The notes beneath the pieces are model-generated. The model was not told the DNA's origin. It was given only the letters and a program-made list of their open reading frames with translations, and searched no databases. Of a stretch of DNA of 35,394 nucleotides, positions 1 to 8,266 are shown piece by piece (the stretch's first letter is position 1; each line of letters begins with the position of its first letter). This DNA comes from Anaerolineae bacterium (GTDB taxonomy: Bacteria; Chloroflexota; Anaerolineae; J036; Brachytrichaceae), in the NCBI GenBank assembly GCA_947476335.1, contig CANJQH010000035.1:1-35394 (forward strand), in the 5' to 3' direction. The translations under genes were made by a program, and so were the position numbers.

Positions 1-209
1 CCTCCGGCGCTTTTTCGATGGACCATGAGCGCCAACGGCGCGGTCCACCGCGGCAGGCCCGTGCTCAGCCCCGGAGGGGCGGTCGCTTCCCCAGCCCGGG
101 GCGAAGCACCGAAGGTGCGCAAACTCCGGGTGACGGCGGCGCCGCGATGCGCGCGAGTAGGCTGCGCCGACGGCACATCCGCGCAAATGTGCGCGTTAGT
201 ATTGTGCGC
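1..209. other. GC-rich leader upstream of the hydrolase, unassigned
   Basis: No convincing gene is seen here. The hydrolase frame stays open upstream to base 18, but the upstream residues are Arg/Pro/Gly-rich and look like read-through of GC-rich DNA. A short perfect hairpin, GCACC-GAA-GGTGC, lies near 105-117, with other GC-rich inverted segments between 30 and 110. A structured leader is possible, but no known riboswitch core was recognised. Confidence 0.3.
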
Positions 210-2264
210 ATGCCCGCTCGCTTCTCACTCGCACTCGCACTCGCCCTCGGCGCAGTCGTAGTCGCAGCCACAGCCACAGCCGCATTCGCACCCGCTCCCA
301 CGCTCGTGCGCGCACAGTCCGCGCCGGCCTTCGAGGTCGCCGACTGCGCCGCACTCCTCGTGCCGGAGACCGACAATCCGCTCAATGCACTGCTGCCCGC
401 ACCCGACGAGCACATGCGCTGTGGCTATGTGAGCGTGCCGGAATCGCACGCCAGCGCCGACGGGCGAACGCTGCGCCTCGCCGTGGTCGTGCTCGAAGCG
501 ACCGGTGACGCACGCAAAGCCGATCCGCTCTTCATGCTCCAGGGCGGCCCCGGTGGCGGCACAATCGACACATATCAAATATTGATGCGCAATCAGACCA
601 TCCGCGCACAGCACGACATCGTGCTCTTTGATCAGCGCGGCACCGGCAAATCGCAGCCTGCACTGAAATGTCACGAATCCTACGACGCCGCCGTGCGCAA
701 CGCAGAGATACGCCTGTCCCCCGAAGAAGAACAGCGCATCTATGAAACTGCCGTCGCGCAATGCCACACACGCCTCATCGAGGAGGGCATACGCCTCAAT
801 GCATTCAACTCGTTCGAAAACGCGCGCGACATCGACGACGTGCGCATCGCACTCGGCTACGAAAAAATTAATTTGTACGGCGTCTCGTACGGCACGCAGC
901 TCGCACAGCATGCCATGCGCGAAATTCCCGCAGCGCTGCGCAGCGTCATCCTCGACGGCGTCGTCCGCCTGCCCGGTAGTTTCGTCATCGATGCCGCCCA
1001 CAGCGAAAATCGCGCCGTCACCGAGTTCTTCTCCGCCTGCGCTGCCGACGCCACCTGCGCCCGCGATTACCCCCATCTCGAACAGACCTTCTATGACCTC
1101 GTCACACAGCTCGATCAAAGACCGCTGCGCATGCGCGTCGACGACCCGAACACCGGGAACACTCACAGCATGTTCCTCGATGGCCTGACGCTGCAGGGCA
1201 TGCTCTTCCAATCGCTCTATTCGTCGGAAATCATCCCGCTGCTGCCGCGCATGATCTACGACCTGCAGGCCGGCAACACCGGGCTGGCCGGTAATGTCGC
1301 CAGCCTGTTCGCATTCGACGATTCCGTTGCACAAGGCATGTACCTTTCAATCATCTGTGCCGAAGACGCCAACTTCGATCCGCACCAGGTATCCGCACCC
1401 GATCTGCGCCCGCAAATCGCCGCAGCCGCCGTGAAGGACGCACAATCGCTGCTCGACTCATGCCGCACATGGAATGTCGAAGCACTGCCCGCAGTCGCAA
1501 ATGAACCGGTGAGCAGCACCATTCCAACGCTGCTGTTGAACGGACGCTTCGACCCGATCACGCCGCCATCGAACGGCATCGCAGTCGCATCCACGCTCGG
1601 TGCTTCATACGTGTTCACATTTCCGACCAGCGCACACGGCGCATTCCCCATGAACGATTGCGCCAACGGCATCACGCAAGCGTTTATTGCGCGTCCTGAT
1701 CAGCAGCCCGACGGCACCTGCATCGACCCAGGCGCGTCGATCGCATTCGTCGGCAAGAACTCCCTGATCCCCGTGCCCGTAGTCGGACAAATGCTCAACG
1801 CGCCATCGACTGCGCGGCAACGGCAGTTCCTCGCACTCGCCGCTGCCATGCTCGTGCTGCTCAGCGGCATAGTATTGATGCCGCTCGGCTGGCTGACGCG
1901 TCTGCTGCTCGGCCGCCGCTCTTCACGCCCGATGCCGTTCGCTGCGCGTGTGATGCCGTGGGCGGCGGCGCTCTACACATTTGGAATCATCGTGTTCGTC
2001 GGCGGTATTTTCGGCGCCGCCATCGCTGCCATCGCTGGAAACGATTACTCTTTTCTCGGCGGGGTGACAAGCGACATACTTCCGCTGTTCTCGCTGCTTC
2101 CTGTGCTCGCCATTCTGACCGGCGTGATCCTGTGGGGCGTCGTCGCCGGCTGGCGCAGCGGAACATGGGGAATCCTCCGCCGCCTGTACCGCAGCGCGCT
2201 CGCGCTCGCCGCGATCGTCGCGAGCATCGTGCTCGTCGTGTGGGGCATGTTCAACGCACTCTAA
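210..2264 (+). CDS. Secreted alpha/beta hydrolase (TAP-like/proline iminopeptidase type) with C-terminal membrane domain
   Basis: Predicted exported serine hydrolase of 684 aa. An N-terminal hydrophobic signal or anchor (residues 5-27) precedes an alpha/beta-hydrolase domain with oxyanion-loop QGGPGGG near 111-117 and strand motif DQRGTGKS near 141-148. The nucleophile elbow is GVSYG (Ser226), the acid is probably Asp448 in NGRFDPITP, and the His is His476 in TSAHGAF. This order matches the tripeptidyl/prolyl aminopeptidase group with a TAP-like C-terminal lobe. After about residue 535 four hydrophobic helices follow, which is unusual for this family and suggests the enzyme is held in the membrane. 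The ATG at 210 is chosen because it directly precedes the signal-like segment; an in-frame ATG at 147 is the alternative. The gene converges on livF and its TAA stop lies in the target duplication of a small inserted element. The substrate is unknown. Confidence 0.85.
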   Translation: MPARFSLALALALGAVVVAATATAAFAPAPTLVRAQSAPAFEVADCAALLVPETDNPLNALLPAPDEHMRCGYVSVPESHASADGRTLRLAVVVLEATGDARKADPLFMLQGGPGGGTIDTYQILMRNQTIRAQHDIVLFDQRGTGKSQPALKCHESYDAAVRNAEIRLSPEEEQRIYETAVAQCHTRLIEEGIRLNAFNSFENARDIDDVRIALGYEKINLYGVSYGTQLAQHAMREIPAALRSVILDGVVRLPGSFVIDAAHSENRAVTEFFSACAADATCARDYPHLEQTFYDLVTQLDQRPLRMRVDDPNTGNTHSMFLDGLTLQGMLFQSLYSSEIIPLLPRMIYDLQAGNTGLAGNVASLFAFDDSVAQGMYLSIICAEDANFDPHQVSAPDLRPQIAAAAVKDAQSLLDSCRTWNVEALPAVANEPVSSTIPTLLLNGRFDPITPPSNGIAVASTLGASYVFTFPTSAHGAFPMNDCANGITQAFIARPDQQPDGTCIDPGASIAFVGKNSLIPVPVVGQMLNAPSTARQRQFLALAAAMLVLLSGIVLMPLGWLTRLLLGRRSSRPMPFAARVMPWAAALYTFGIIVFVGGIFGAAIAAIAGNDYSFLGGVTSDILPLFSLLPVLAILTGVILWGVVAGWRSGTWGILRRLYRSALALAAIVASIVLVVWGMFNAL

Positions 2265-2267
2265 ATC

Positions 2268-2381
2268 AGGGAGTGCGCAAAGCCCAATTGGTATCCGCAA
2301 AACACGCCATCGCCCGCCCCCTTCGGGGGCGGGCGATGGTGTGTTTCGCGGGTTTCATCAATTAGATTTTGAGCACTCCCC
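2268..2381. repeat. Family A-related palindromic element (A12) between convergent genes
   Basis: This 114-bp insertion has imperfect terminal inverted repeats (AGGGAGTGCGCAAA against GGGGAGTGCTCAAA) and a central stem of about 22 bp, 2300-2321 pairing with 2325-2346 around loop TTC. It is flanked by the direct repeat TAAATC at 2262-2267 and 2382-2387. The core keeps the AAACAC...GTGTTTCGCG signature of family A, but the termini differ. It probably also acts as a bidirectional terminator between the convergent hydrolase and livF genes. Confidence 0.75.
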
Positions 2382-3136
2382 TAAATCACATACTCCTGGC
2401 CGCCCAGGTACGCTTCCTGAATATCGCTGCTGAGCAGCAGATCGCGCGCGTCCCCTTCGACCACGATGCAGCCGTTCTGCAGCACATAGCCGCGATCTGC
2501 GATTTGCAACGCCAGATTCGCGCTCTGCTCCACCATCAGCACGGTAATCCCCTGGGCATTGATCGTCTGTATCAGATCGAGCACCTTATCCACGAAGAGC
2601 GGCGACAACCCCATCGTCGGCTCATCCATGCAGATCATGCGCGGTCGTCCCATCAGCGCGCGCGCCATCGCAAGCATCTGCTGCTCGCCGCCGCTCAGCA
2701 CGCCGCCGCGCTGCTGCAGTCGCTCGCGCAGGCGCGGAAATATTTCCAGCACGCGCTCGTAGTCTTCGGCCACAGCTGCGCGATCACGACGCGTATACGC
2801 ACCCATCAGCAAATTTTCGCGCACCGTCATCGCACCGAAAATACGACGCGCTTCCGGCACCGAACCGATGCCGAGTCGCACGATCTGCGGCGTACTCAAC
2901 GGCCGCAGGTCATGGCCGTCGAAGTGAATCTCACCCGTCCGCGGCTTGACCAGCCCGAGAATCACCTTCATGGTCGTGCTCTTGCCGCTGGCGTTGCCGC
3001 CGAGCAGGCACACGATTTCGCCGCGCCGCACGTGCAGGCTCATGCCGAAATGCACCTGGCTCGGGCCGTAGAACGTATCGAGTTCGCTCAGCTGCAGCAG
3101 CGCGTCGTTGGACGCGCCGATTTCCCGGCTGCTCAT
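2381..3136 (-). CDS. livF: Branched-chain amino acid-type ABC transporter ATPase LivF
   Basis: ATP-binding subunit of a HAAT-family importer, 251 aa and of normal family length. Walker A is GGNASGKST (about residues 46-54), the signature is LSGGEQQ (about 147-153), and Walker B is MICMDEP (about 168-174), followed by the switch His region. Its start overlaps the livG stop by 4 bases (ATGA), showing translational coupling. It is the last gene of the minus-strand operon that begins with the receptor at 9466. It powers import together with LivG and the LivHM permease; the actual substrate cannot be read from the ATPase. The TAG stop lies at the edge of the inserted element A12. Confidence 0.93.
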   Translation of the reverse strand: MSSREIGASNDALLQLSELDTFYGPSQVHFGMSLHVRRGEIVCLLGGNASGKSTTMKVILGLVKPRTGEIHFDGHDLRPLSTPQIVRLGIGSVPEARRIFGAMTVRENLLMGAYTRRDRAAVAEDYERVLEIFPRLRERLQQRGGVLSGGEQQMLAMARALMGRPRMICMDEPTMGLSPLFVDKVLDLIQTINAQGITVLMVEQSANLALQIADRGYVLQNGCIVVEGDARDLLLSSDIQEAYLGGQEYVI

Positions 3137-3984
3137 ATTCCGTCTCCTCCACTGCCGCGCTCCGCCGGCGCAGAGCGCGCCGTGCGTTCGCGCTCATGGG
3201 TCTTCGTGCCGAGATATGCCTCGATCACCTTCGGATCGTTGCGCACGACATGCGGCGCACCTTCCGAAATTTTGCGTCCGTTGTCCATCACGACGACGCG
3301 GTCGCTCAGCTCCATCACCAGCGACAGCTTGTGCTCGATCAGCAAGATCGTCATGCCGCGCTGCCGCAGCCCGCGAATGAATTCCAGAATCTCGCGCGTC
3401 TCGGTCGGGTTCATCCCCGCAGTCGGCTCATCCAACAGCAACAGCCGCGGCCGCGCCATCAGCGCGCGCGCCATTTCGACGCGCCGACGATTGGCGTACG
3501 ACAAACCGAACGCCTGCTGTTCCCGCCGCGGCAGCAGCCGCTCACCGAAGAGCGCAAGGATTTCCTCCGCTTCGCGCCGCAGCGCGCGCTCTTCCTCGCG
3601 CACCGCCTTCCCCTGCACCAGCGCACGCACCAGCTCCACCAGCGGCCCGCGCGACGGCGCCTGCGAACGCGCATACGCACCGATCAGCACGTTGTCCATC
3701 ACGCTCAGGTTGCCGAATACGCGCCCATGCTGAAACGTGCGCGCGATGCCGACGCCGGCGTACTCCTGCGGCGCGAGCTTCAACAATGAGCGACCGTCGA
3801 AATCGATGCGGCCCTGCGTCGGCGCGTCGACCCCGGTGACGAGATTAAATAACGTGGTCTTGCCCGCACCGTTCGGACCGATCACGCTCACCGTCTCGCC
3901 GTCCCGCACGTCGAAGCTCACGTCGTCGACCGCCAGCACACCATCGAAGCTGCGTGTGAGATTGTGGATTTCCAGTTGCGCCAT
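3133..3984 (-). CDS. livG: Branched-chain amino acid-type ABC transporter ATPase LivG
   Basis: Second ATP-binding subunit of the HAAT importer, 283 aa. Walker [10 protein letters not shown] (about 36-44) lies in the N-terminal RecA-like lobe. The signature region reads [15 protein letters not shown], the LivG-type variant that lacks the canonical LSGGQ. Walker B is [12 protein letters not shown], typical of LivG. The C-terminal extension after about residue 255 is Arg/Glu/Gly-rich and low in complexity. Its ATG lies 2 bases after the livHM stop and its stop overlaps the livF start, so the three genes form one tight unit. It should pair with LivF as a heterodimeric motor under the fused permease. 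Confidence 0.93.
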   Translation of the reverse strand: MAQLEIHNLTRSFDGVLAVDDVSFDVRDGETVSVIGPNGAGKTTLFNLVTGVDAPTQGRIDFDGRSLLKLAPQEYAGVGIARTFQHGRVFGNLSVMDNVLIGAYARSQAPSRGPLVELVRALVQGKAVREEERALRREAEEILALFGERLLPRREQQAFGLSYANRRRVEMARALMARPRLLLLDEPTAGMNPTETREILEFIRGLRQRGMTILLIEHKLSLVMELSDRVVVMDNGRKISEGAPHVVRNDPKVIEAYLGTKTHERERTARSAPAERGSGGDGI

Positions 3985-3986
3985 GC

Positions 3987-5822
3987 CTACACCGTCCCCA
4001 GCAGCCCCTGCGGCCGGAAGCGCACCAGCAGAAGCAGCACAACGCCATAGACGAGGTAGCGATAGTCGACGAGGCCGCGGAATACTTCCGGCAACGCAGT
4101 GAGCAGCACCGCGCCGACGACAGCCCCGACCATGTTGCCCATGCCGCCCAAGATCGCCATCGTCAACGCCAGAATCGACGTCGAGCTCGCGAACGTTTCG
4201 TGATTAATGTACGAATACATGTGACCACTGAACGCCCCGGCCATGCCGGCCATGCCGGCGCTCACGGCGAACGCCAGCGCCTTGTACCGGTTCAGCCCGA
4301 CGCCGGCCGACTGCGCAGCAACGTCGTCCTCTCGAATCGCTCGCCAGGTTCGCCCGAGATGCGAGCGCAGCAGCCGCAGCTGCAGAAGCGCCGCCAACAA
4401 CAGCAGCGCCAGCGAATACCAGTACGTCGCGCGCGGCGTGACCATCTCGATCCCGAACAGGCTCGGCGGCGGGATGTTCGTCAATCCCAGCACGCCGTTC
4501 GTCAAGCCGTCCCAGTTTGCGATCACCTGATTCACCATCTCGCCGATGCCGAGAGTGGCGATCGCCACGTAATGCGCGCGCAGGCGAAACGCCGGCAGCA
4601 CCAGCAACGTGCCGAGCACCGCGGCGATCAGACTTCCGGCAATCAGCGCAATCTCGAACGGCAGCCCTGCCCGCAGGCTCAGCAGCGCCGACGCATACGC
4701 GCCGATCGCCATGAACCCCGCCTGGCCCAGCGACGACTGACCCGCCGTGCCCGTCACCAGCGTCAGGCTCAGCGCAACCATCGCCAGCAGCCACGCATTC
4801 GTCAGTATCTGCAGAAGATACGGATCCGACACAAGCACAGGAAAACACAGGGCGACGGCGATCCCACCGATCACCACAGCGCGCGGCACGCGCACCGGCC
4901 GGCTGTTCGGCACGAACGTGCCGGTCATCGGCTCGGGCGGCAGCGTCCGTCTTCGTGAGAACAATCCGGCCGGCCGCACGACCAGCACGCCGATCAGGAT
5001 CGCAAACGCGAACAGGTTGCGATAGGTCGCGCCGAACGCCGCCACGCCGTAGCTTTCCACCAGGCCCAGCACCACGCCGCCGACGATCGAGCCCGGCACA
5101 TTGCCGAGCCCGCCGAGCAGGTTCGCTGCAAAGCCCTTGATGCCCGCCTGAAAGCTCATCGTCGGATACACCGTGGCGAAGTACAAACCCACCAGCGCGC
5201 CCGCCAGGCCGCCCAGCACGCCTGCGATGCCGAACGTCGCACGATTCACTCCTTCGACATCCACACCCATCTGTTGCGCAGCATCACGATCCTGAGCCGT
5301 CGCTCGCAGCGCCCAGCCGAGCTGCGTGAAGCGTAGAAATCCGAACAGAATTCCCGCCGTGCTCACCCCGACGACGGCGATCAGAACGTCGATGGCGCCG
5401 ATGCTCACTCCACCCAGTGCGATGCGTTCCGCAGGCAGCGGATTCGGAAACGACTGGGGATTGGCCGTGAACAGCAGCTGCGTCGCCTGGTCGAGCGCGA
5501 AGCTGATGCCGATCGTCGCCAGCAGCGGCGCGATGCGCGCCTTGCGATGCAGCCCCTGCAGGCCGAAGCGTTCCAGCGCCACACCCAGCGCGCCGCAGAC
5601 GACGGCCACCGCGGCAAAGCTCGCCGGCAACGGCCACCCCAGCCACGTCACGCACACCCAGCCGACGTACGCTCCGATCATGTACACGGATCCGTGCGCA
5701 AAGTTGATCAGATTCGCCACGCCGAAAATCAACGCCAGCCCCACGGCCGTCAACGCATATACGTTGCCGATCGCAAGCCCGTTGATCGTCTGATCGATGA
5801 ATGTCCGCAGTGTCGGATCCAT
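3987..5822 (-). CDS. Fused LivH-LivM permease of HAAT-type ABC importer
   Basis: A 611-aa membrane protein in which both permease subunits are joined. Residues about 1-290 are LivH-like (opening [25 protein letters not shown], with the [16 protein letters not shown] motif). Residues about 310-611 are LivM-like ([30 protein letters not shown], and [17 protein letters not shown] near the end). The two halves are linked by a polar segment around [12 protein letters not shown]. LivH and LivM are normally separate proteins of about 300 aa each, so this is a real fusion, with no stop or start between the halves. The ATG at 5822 is preferred because the longer open frame upstream overlaps the preceding gene and lacks permease features. 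The fusion forms the whole transmembrane channel for the LivF/LivG motors. Confidence 0.88.
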   Translation of the reverse strand: MDPTLRTFIDQTINGLAIGNVYALTAVGLALIFGVANLINFAHGSVYMIGAYVGWVCVTWLGWPLPASFAAVAVVCGALGVALERFGLQGLHRKARIAPLLATIGISFALDQATQLLFTANPQSFPNPLPAERIALGGVSIGAIDVLIAVVGVSTAGILFGFLRFTQLGWALRATAQDRDAAQQMGVDVEGVNRATFGIAGVLGGLAGALVGLYFATVYPTMSFQAGIKGFAANLLGGLGNVPGSIVGGVVLGLVESYGVAAFGATYRNLFAFAILIGVLVVRPAGLFSRRRTLPPEPMTGTFVPNSRPVRVPRAVVIGGIAVALCFPVLVSDPYLLQILTNAWLLAMVALSLTLVTGTAGQSSLGQAGFMAIGAYASALLSLRAGLPFEIALIAGSLIAAVLGTLLVLPAFRLRAHYVAIATLGIGEMVNQVIANWDGLTNGVLGLTNIPPPSLFGIEMVTPRATYWYSLALLLLAALLQLRLLRSHLGRTWRAIREDDVAAQSAGVGLNRYKALAFAVSAGMAGMAGAFSGHMYSYINHETFASSTSILALTMAILGGMGNMVGAVVGAVLLTALPEVFRGLVDYRYLVYGVVLLLLVRFRPQGLLGTV

Positions 5823-5842
5823 GGTTTTGAAAATCGTATCGA

Positions 5843-6445
5843 TTACACAAGCACGACTTCGTCGCGCGTCGGATGCCCGAGCGTCTGCAGCAGGCGGTTC
5901 GCCCACGCAAACATCGCCACGACGTGTATGAGATCGAGAATCTCCGCTTCGCTCAACCCCGCATCCCGCAGCGGCTGCAGATCGTCTGCGGTCACGCGTT
6001 CGGGTGAACGCGTCAGTGCGACGCTGAAATCGACGACAGCACGCTCGCGCGGCTCCAGCTGCGCATCGACGCCTTCGGTGAATATTCGCTGGATCACGTC
6101 GGTGCGCTTCGTCAGGTCGTTGTAAATGCGCCCATGCACCGAGGCGCAGTAGGTGCAGCCGTTCACACGCGAACCAGCCACGCTCGCCAGCTCACGCTCA
6201 CGACGCGGCAGACCACCGCGTCCGTACATCACGGCATTGAACAATCGCGTGCGCTCGCGCAGCACTTCCGGGTCATGCGCCAGCAGCGCATAGTACGGGC
6301 CGATTTTTTCCAGCCCGCCCGGCGCTTCAGAAAGCACGTCGATCTGCGCCGGCGTCAGCGCCTTCACATCGACCGTCTCCACCCACGGCTGCCAGTTCAG
6401 CGGGTCGACCGTAAATACTTTTACTGCGTTGTTCGAATAGCTCAC
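5843..6445 (-). CDS. Alkylhydroperoxidase-like CMD-fold protein with CxxC site (Avi_7169-type)
   Basis: A 200-aa AhpD/carboxymuconolactone-decarboxylase-fold protein. The redox motif [12 protein letters not shown] (about residues 98-109) has the CxxC plus following His expected of peroxidase-like members. The end [20 protein letters not shown] matches my memory of the Avi_7169 'alkylhydroperoxidase domain' family, which pairs with the Avi_7170 CMD family encoded immediately upstream here. The start is a GTG at 6445 overlapping the upstream TGA (GTGA), a clear coupling signal; the longer open frame upstream is a shadow of that gene. Probable role: peroxide or thiol-dependent chemistry linked to breakdown of the imported substrate. 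The reaction is unproven for the family. Confidence 0.85.
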   Translation of the reverse strand: MSYSNNAVKVFTVDPLNWQPWVETVDVKALTPAQIDVLSEAPGGLEKIGPYYALLAHDPEVLRERTRLFNAVMYGRGGLPRRERELASVAGSRVNGCTYCASVHGRIYNDLTKRTDVIQRIFTEGVDAQLEPRERAVVDFSVALTRSPERVTADDLQPLRDAGLSEAEILDLIHVVAMFAWANRLLQTLGHPTRDEVVLV

Positions 6446-6954
6446 TTGGCGCCTCCCAGCGCGCGCAAGCCCGCAAGCAGGCGCACCTGAAAACTCAGAT
6501 AGGAAATCAACTGCCCCAGCGTCACGATGTCCTGCGCAACGAAGCCGCTCGCCTTCAATTCCGCGATGTCTTCCGGCGACGCATCTCGCGGCTCGCGCGT
6601 GATCTTGTCGCTGAATCTCAGTGCGGCGGCGATTTTTTTCGGCAGCTCTCCATGTGCACCTGCTTCCACGGCCTGCACCTGTGCAGCGTCGGCGCCGAGT
6701 GCATTCAGCGCTGCGCGATGCCGCTCGACGATCGCATCCGAGCGCGTGATCACGCCCACACGCAGCCCGATGAGATGCCGCTCGATGACGCCGAATTCGG
6801 TTCGACCGATCGGCTCGAACAGCGTCACGTCGCTGCCCTGCAGAAAATTCTTCACGTCCACGCGCGCCGCACGCAACTGCCACAACGCAGCATCCTGCTG
6901 CAGCCCAGCCAGTCCATCGGCAACGTCCGTGTTGTTGTTGTGATTGATCGACAT
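6442..6954 (-). CDS. CMD-domain protein (Avi_7170-type), partner of the CxxC protein
   Basis: A 170-aa protein of the carboxymuconolactone-decarboxylase fold without the CxxC pair. Features are the N-terminal ADGLAGLQQDAALWQLRAAR segment, the FEPIGRTEFGVIERHLIGLRVG helix and the C-terminal QLISYLSFQVRLLAGLRALG helix. From memory these resemble the Avi_7170 CMD family, which normally sits next to the Avi_7169 type, as here. The ATG at 6954 is preceded by AGGAG at good spacing. In-frame codons further upstream belong to a 96-bp inserted repeat (family B) and are not part of the protein. The stop overlaps the GTG start of its partner. Likely a structural or catalytic partner in the same pathway. 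Confidence 0.8.
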   Translation of the reverse strand: MSINHNNNTDVADGLAGLQQDAALWQLRAARVDVKNFLQGSDVTLFEPIGRTEFGVIERHLIGLRVGVITRSDAIVERHRAALNALGADAAQVQAVEAGAHGELPKKIAAALRFSDKITREPRDASPEDIAELKASGFVAQDIVTLGQLISYLSFQVRLLAGLRALGGAK

Positions 6955-6961
6955 AGTTCTC

Positions 6962-7057
6962 CTAAGTTCCTGTCCATAAGTTTTGTCCGGCAGATTCGCC
7001 TCCCCCGCTTTGCGGGGGAGGCGAATCTGCCGCCAGAATTTTTGGCGACTCACTTAG
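6962..7057 (+). repeat. Family B element, copy B1 (96 bp, in the operon)
   Basis: This 96-bp unit runs from CTAAG to CTTAG with imperfect terminal inverted repeats and a perfect 20-bp central stem with loop TTT. It lies between the acyl-CoA-dehydrogenase-like gene and the CMD gene. Removing the element and one TA would leave CTAG directly before GAGAACTATG, so the AGGAG ribosome site of the CMD gene survives the insertion. Its hairpin may reduce read-through to the downstream genes. Confidence 0.9.
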
Positions 7058-7059
7058 TC

Positions 7060-8262
7060 TCACGACGGTGTATGCGCACGGCTGCTCAGCACCGCGCGGC
7101 CGACATACGCCGTCGCCAGATCGTCCTGCGGCGGATGAAACAGACCGGCGCGTGCGTCGCGAAAGTAACGTTCGATGGCGAAGTCGCGCGTCAGACTGAA
7201 TCCCCCCGCGACCCGCAGCGCCTTCTCGCTTGCCGTGCACGCACCGTTCGTGCACAGATACTTCGCCGCAGCAATGCGCGGCCCGAGCGTCGGCCGCAGA
7301 TCCGGCTGCGCAGTCCACGCCTGCGCCGTATCGCGCAGCACGGCGCGTGCGGCATCCAGTGCGATCTGCATTTCACCGATCCACTGCTGAATGTGCGTCA
7401 GATCCGCAATCGCGCGACCGCCCAGGCCCGTCGGCGCACGGCCGTTGGCGTAATCGCAGGCGGCATCCACCGCCGCCTGGCCGATCCCGAGATACACAGC
7501 TGCGATGGCCAGGTTCCAGCCGTTCGTGCCGGGGATCACCGCAGGCCCGTGGCGCGGCGCGATGGGCGTGCGACCGATCAGCTTGTCCTTCGGCACGAAG
7601 ACATCCTCGAACAGGATGTCCTCGTTGCCCGCCGCACGCAGGCTCAGGCTGCCGGCCCACGCCGGCACGATCTTCAGTCCGGGCGAATCACTCCGCACGA
7701 CGGCGGTGGCTGTCTCGCCGTCCGGCGCCGCAGCGCTCGGCGGCAGCACCACCGCCACCAGCAGCCAGCGCAGCGCCGGCGCACCGCTGGCGAAGCGCTT
7801 GCGCCCGTTCACGCGCCAGCCGCCGTCGGACGGCGTCGCGGTCGTGCGCGGTGCTCCGCCGCGTGAAATGCTGCCCAGCTCCGATTCGGTGACCACGCTG
7901 TTCACCAGCCCGCCGTTCGCCACGACGTCGCGGCAAATTTCCTCAGCGAGCGCTTCAGGCCACATCATCTCGTCGTTCAGACGGCCGAGCAGCTGCACCA
8001 GCATCGCCGTCGGCATCGCCGTGGCGCCGTCGCCCCGCCCGAGATGCTCCATCGCGATCACCATGTCGGCGATCGTCGCCCCATCCCCGCCGAAGCGCGC
8101 GGGGATCACCGCCTTCAGAAAACCAGATTCGTGCAGATCGACGAAGTTCTCGTCCGGGAACGTCCCGTCCAGATCGTGCTGCGCGGCGCGCACAGCAAAG
8201 CGCGCCGCGAGCTCGTCGGCCAGCACAGCCAATGTCTGCTGCCGGTCGGCATATACGTTCAT
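7060..8262 (-). CDS. Acyl-CoA dehydrogenase-fold flavoprotein, probable monooxygenase-like member
   Basis: A 400-aa protein with the three-part acyl-CoA dehydrogenase layout: N-terminal helices (FLKAVIPARFGGDGATIADM), a middle beta domain (TESELGSISRGGAPRTTA, GRKRFASGAP) and a C-terminal helical bundle ending RVAGGFSLTRDFAIERYFRDA. Where classical enzymes have the catalytic Glu in an EGT-like motif after the RDA segment, this protein reads ARAGLFHPPQDDL and shows no Glu. That fits the flavin-dependent monooxygenase/desulfurization branch (DszC/SfnB-like) better than beta-oxidation. The ATG at 8262 lies 4 bases after the receptor stop; the longer frame overlaps the receptor gene. Lying between an importer receptor and two CMD proteins, it probably oxidises the imported compound using FMNH2 or FAD. 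The substrate is unknown. Confidence 0.8.
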   Translation of the reverse strand: MNVYADRQQTLAVLADELAARFAVRAAQHDLDGTFPDENFVDLHESGFLKAVIPARFGGDGATIADMVIAMEHLGRGDGATAMPTAMLVQLLGRLNDEMMWPEALAEEICRDVVANGGLVNSVVTESELGSISRGGAPRTTATPSDGGWRVNGRKRFASGAPALRWLLVAVVLPPSAAAPDGETATAVVRSDSPGLKIVPAWAGSLSLRAAGNEDILFEDVFVPKDKLIGRTPIAPRHGPAVIPGTNGWNLAIAAVYLGIGQAAVDAACDYANGRAPTGLGGRAIADLTHIQQWIGEMQIALDAARAVLRDTAQAWTAQPDLRPTLGPRIAAAKYLCTNGACTASEKALRVAGGFSLTRDFAIERYFRDARAGLFHPPQDDLATAYVGRAVLSSRAHTPS

Positions 8263-8266
8263 CGAT

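Noticed and set aside
1-209. Possible riboswitch (glycine- or cobalamin-like words such as ACCGAAGGTGC)
   Set aside because: Only short words match; no complete conserved core or expected downstream gene.
225-1334. 369-aa open frame on the minus strand opposite the hydrolase
   Set aside because: Compositional shadow of a GC-rich gene; Cys/Gly/Val-rich with no recognisable motif, while the plus strand has a full hydrolase triad.
2369-3733. 454-aa open frame on the plus strand
   Set aside because: Antisense to livF and livG, which have complete ATPase motifs.
6955-7053. N-terminal extension of the CMD protein into the upstream repeat
   Set aside because: The extra 33 codons translate the 96-bp family B element; AGGAG lies before ATG 6954.
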